In this document: positions 24,889 to 26,726 of the stretch, in pieces
Layout: the number at the start of each line of letters is the position of its first letter
How positions within the stretch are numbered: the stretch's first letter is position 1
NCBI GenBank assembly: GCA_023554445.1
Contig: JAMJQQ010000133.1
Span: 1 to 26,726 of the forward strand
Reading direction: 5' to 3'
Source of the DNA: Carthagonibacter metallireducens
Lineage (GTDB): Bacteria; Gemmatimonadota; Gemmatimonadetes; Palauibacterales; Palauibacteraceae
DNA: 26,726 bases
The notes under the pieces: generated by a model
What the model was told of the DNA's origin: nothing
Databases searched by the model: none
What the model saw: only the letters and a program-made list of their open reading frames with translations
Position numbers and translations under genes: made by a program

Positions 24889-24956
24889 GACAGCACTCGC
24901 TGTCGGAGCGGGCTCGATTCCGGTAACTTCGGTCCGACCGGATCTGTCCGATCGGA
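24889..24956. promoter_or_regulatory. Repeat cluster in the kinase-pdxH intergenic region
   Basis: Two structures lie between the kinase promoter and pdxH. One is a perfect inverted repeat GACAGC-ACTC-GCTGTC (24889-24904). The other is a pair of direct copies, TCCGACCGGA (24933-24942) and TCCGATCGGA (24947-24956), 14 bases apart; the second copy is itself a full palindrome. They could be regulator binding sites; I see no good plus-strand promoter for pdxH. Confidence 0.35.
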
Positions 24957-24995
24957 ACCGGCGCACCGTCTCCTGCACCGCCACCGGATGAGCTC

Positions 24996-25649
24996 ATGTC
25001 AGTGATCTCCACGCTCCGCGCGATGCTCACGATCCGGAAGGGCGTGTTCACGGGTCTGGATGAGGAATCAGCGGGAACCGAGCCGTTCGGTCTTTTCGAT
25101 CGCTGGTATCTCGAGGCGCAACGCGCCGGGCTCTACCTTCCGGAGTCCATGACCCTGGCCACCGCCACCCCCGAGGGGGCGCCGTCGGCCCGTCTGGTGC
25201 TCCTGAAGCGACATGACGAGCGCGGCTTCGTGTTCTTCACGAATTACGAGAGCCGGAAGGCGGCGGAGCTGGAGTCCAATCCGCTGGCGGCGCTCGCGAT
25301 CCACTGGCCGATCCTGCAGCGCCAGGTGCGAATCGAGGGAAGGGTCGAGCGGATCACGGAAGACGAATCCTATTCGTACTTCAGCTCCCGGCCGCGGGGT
25401 AGCAGGATCGGCGCATGGGCTTCACCGCAGAGTCGGGTGATTCCGGATCGGGCCGAACTCGAGAAGCGTGTGGCGGAGTTCGATGCACGTTATCCGGGCG
25501 AGGAGGTGCCGCTGCCTCCCTACTGGGGCGGCTACCGGGTCCGACCGGAACGGATCGAATTCTGGCAGGGCCGGGCGAACCGGCTTCACGACCGCTTCCG
25601 CTTCTCGCGCGCCGGCGCTGAGTGGAAGGTTGAGCGGCTCGCTCCCTGA
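24996..25649 (+). CDS. pdxH: Pyridoxamine 5'-phosphate oxidase PdxH
   Basis: This FMN enzyme oxidises pyridoxine or pyridoxamine 5'-phosphate to PLP, the cofactor of enzymes such as the phospho-lyase in this window. The 217-residue length is standard. Family blocks are PFGLFDRWYLEA, SMTLATATPEGAPSARLVLL, GFVFFTNYESRKAAEL (FMN phosphate contact), QRQVRIEGRVERI, YFSSRPRGSRIGAWASPQS and the C-terminal signature PPYWGGYRVRPERIEFWQGR and RLHDR. The ATG at 24996 follows a weak GGATGAG; a second ATG at 25023 would also match the usual family start (LTIRKGVFTG), so the start is uncertain by nine codons. It stands alone, divergent from the kinase gene. Confidence 0.95.
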   Translation: MSVISTLRAMLTIRKGVFTGLDEESAGTEPFGLFDRWYLEAQRAGLYLPESMTLATATPEGAPSARLVLLKRHDERGFVFFTNYESRKAAELESNPLAALAIHWPILQRQVRIEGRVERITEDESYSYFSSRPRGSRIGAWASPQSRVIPDRAELEKRVAEFDARYPGEEVPLPPYWGGYRVRPERIEFWQGRANRLHDRFRFSRAGAEWKVERLAP

Positions 25650-25653
25650 AACC

Positions 25654-25698
25654 TCGCCGTTCGCAGAATCGGTTGGCGGATTCGCGGTTGAACGGCGA
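25654..25698 (+). terminator. Predicted terminator after pdxH
   Basis: A perfect 9-bp outer stem, TCGCCGTTC (25654-25662) with GAACGGCGA (25690-25698), encloses an inner stem GC-A-GAATC/GATTC-GC with an 8-base loop. A short TCTTT follows at 25699-25703. The position just past the pdxH stop supports a terminator, although the U-tract is short. Confidence 0.6.
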
Positions 25699-25743
25699 TC
25701 TTTGACCACTGCGTGAAGAGATTCCCACCCCGAGGAGATAGAC

Positions 25744-26726
25744 ATGTCCCGACTAGCTACCCTGTGCCTCGTTACGGCCACCCTTTCGCTTGCCGGCTGC
25801 GGCGGAAGCGACGACGGATCGACCTCGTCCGAATGGACGGGCACATCGGTCGACAGCGCCGGAATCCAGCTGGTGACCAATACGCTGACCCCGATCTGGA
25901 ACGAGGGCGTGACATGGTCTCTCGAGGAGGTCCTGACGATCGGCGCCGCCGAGGGCGACCCGGAGTATCAGTTCGGCCAGATCTCTGGCGTCGGAATCAC
26001 CTCCGATGGTCGTGTGGTGGTCTCGGACATGCAGGGCCAGCACGTGAAGGTGTTCGGGTCCGACGGTACCTGGCAGAGGACCTTCGGCGAGGCGGGAAGC
26101 GGCCCCGGACAGTTCGGGCAACAGGCCGGACCGGTCCTGGTGGGGCGGGGTGACACGATCCTGGTGCCCGATATCCAGAATCAGCGCGTCAGCCTGATGA
26201 CGGCGGACGGCGAAGACCTGGGCAGCTTCCGGATCGGCTTCGAGGCGGGCGTGCCGATCCGGTGGGAAATGCGGGGCGACGGAGCGATGGTCACACAGCT
26301 CCGGCAGCTGAACCTGCCGAACACGCCCGGGGAGCCTGACACTCTCGATGCGATCGTGTCGCGCGGCTACGACGGTGTCATCTCGGACACGCTGTTCCGG
26401 GTCCCGGCCGGCAAGACCTTCTCCTTCTCCGGAGGTCAGCCGGAATTCCACTTCTTCTCTCCGGAGCCCGTGTGGGCCCTGCTGCCGGATGGGGGCATCG
26501 TGCTCGGCACGAACGACCGGTACCGGTTCGTATTCCACGGACCGGACGGCGCTCCGACCCGCATCGTGAGCATCCCTTCGGAGCCCAACATGGTGACGGA
26601 GGAGGACAAGGAGATCTTCGTCTCGACCCTCGAATCCCTGTGGGGCGAGGCCGGCGTACCGCCGCAGGGCATCGAGCAGCTGAAGTCGGGAATCAGCTTC
26701 GAAGACCGTTTTCCCGCGTTCACCCA
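25744..26726 (+). CDS. 6-bladed beta-propeller (NHL-like) lipoprotein, cut by window edge
   Basis: The reading frame from ATG 25744 stays open for 327 codons to the window end, so the 3' part is missing. An AGGAG 7 bases upstream supports the start. Residues 1-19 form a lipoprotein signal peptide (LSLAGC, Cys19), followed by a Ser/Thr/Asp-rich linker. The mature part shows propeller repeats: DGRVVVSDMQGQHVKVFGSD, followed by GTWQRTFGEAGSGPGQFGQQ, then GDTILVPDIQNQRVSLMTAD and later PDGGIVLGTNDRYRFVFHGP. Such envelope-anchored propeller proteins are numerous in Gemmatimonadota-like genomes, but their ligands are mostly unknown. It is separated from pdxH by a hairpin, so it is probably transcribed separately. 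Confidence 0.85.
   Translation, partial: MSRLATLCLVTATLSLAGCGGSDDGSTSSEWTGTSVDSAGIQLVTNTLTPIWNEGVTWSLEEVLTIGAAEGDPEYQFGQISGVGITSDGRVVVSDMQGQHVKVFGSDGTWQRTFGEAGSGPGQFGQQAGPVLVGRGDTILVPDIQNQRVSLMTADGEDLGSFRIGFEAGVPIRWEMRGDGAMVTQLRQLNLPNTPGEPDTLDAIVSRGYDGVISDTLFRVPAGKTFSFSGGQPEFHFFSPEPVWALLPDGGIVLGTNDRYRFVFHGPDGAPTRIVSIPSEPNMVTEEDKEIFVSTLESLWGEAGVPPQGIEQLKSGISFEDRFPAFT

Noticed and set aside
1..26726. Search by eye for CRISPR arrays, tRNA or rRNA genes, insertion-sequence ends and prophage genes
   Set aside because: No regularly spaced repeats, cloverleaf-like sequences, transposases or phage proteins were recognised; the window reads as core chromosome with catabolic and signalling genes.

Overview
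The window is a high-GC, gene-dense bacterial chromosome segment with no RNA genes, insertion sequences, phage genes or CRISPR arrays that I can see. The gene content suggests a menaquinone-using, soil- or water-type bacterium. A eukaryotic-like Ser/Thr kinase with an extracytoplasmic TPR-like part, a SARP/BTAD-AAA regulator, a 6-bladed beta-propeller lipoprotein and an exported P1 peptidase are a mix I associate with Gemmatimonadota. That assignment is an inference from gene content, not from a marker gene.

Region 1 (1-8599, minus strand) is a menaquinone operon, transcribed in the order DAHP synthase (type I-beta) - menF - menD - menB - menA - menC - menE, with menE cut by the window edge. 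Three junctions (menF/menD, menA/menC, menC/menE) are 4-base ATGA overlaps, so translation is probably coupled. The operon runs from the first committed step of the shikimate pathway through isochorismate, SEPHCHC, OSB, OSB-CoA and DHNA-CoA to the prenylation step. menH and a DHNA-CoA thioesterase are not in the window. A small helical protein of unknown function (8731-9048, minus) lies upstream.

Region 2 (9333-11868, plus strand) holds a P1-family (S58) N-terminal-nucleophile peptidase with an apparent signal peptide, followed 4 bases later by a sodium:solute symporter. The symporter's 3' end overlaps the opposing gene by 80 bases.

Region 3 (11789-17036, minus strand) is a five-gene operon: a small Rho_N-like protein, an APH-fold kinase of the hydroxylysine-kinase type, a PLP phospho-lyase very like animal ETNPPL/PHYKPL, an M24 Xaa-Pro aminopeptidase, and a rhodanese-MBL persulfide-dioxygenase-like protein. 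A DadA-like FAD amino-acid oxidoreductase (17295-18578, plus) diverges from it across a 258-base gap that contains a strong palindrome. Kinase plus phospho-lyase is the known two-step route for phosphorylated amines or amino acids. Together with the prolidase-type peptidase, amino-acid oxidase, exported peptidase and symporter, it raises the possibility of a scavenging locus for modified-amino-acid (collagen-like) peptides or for ethanolamine phosphate.

Region 4 (18661-26726) starts with an exported endonuclease/exonuclease/phosphatase-fold lipoprotein (minus). Next is a signalling pair, SARP-AAA regulator and membrane Ser/Thr kinase, in one minus-strand unit with an ATGA overlap. Divergent from the kinase is pdxH (plus), followed by a terminator-like hairpin and the start of a beta-propeller lipoprotein that runs off the window.
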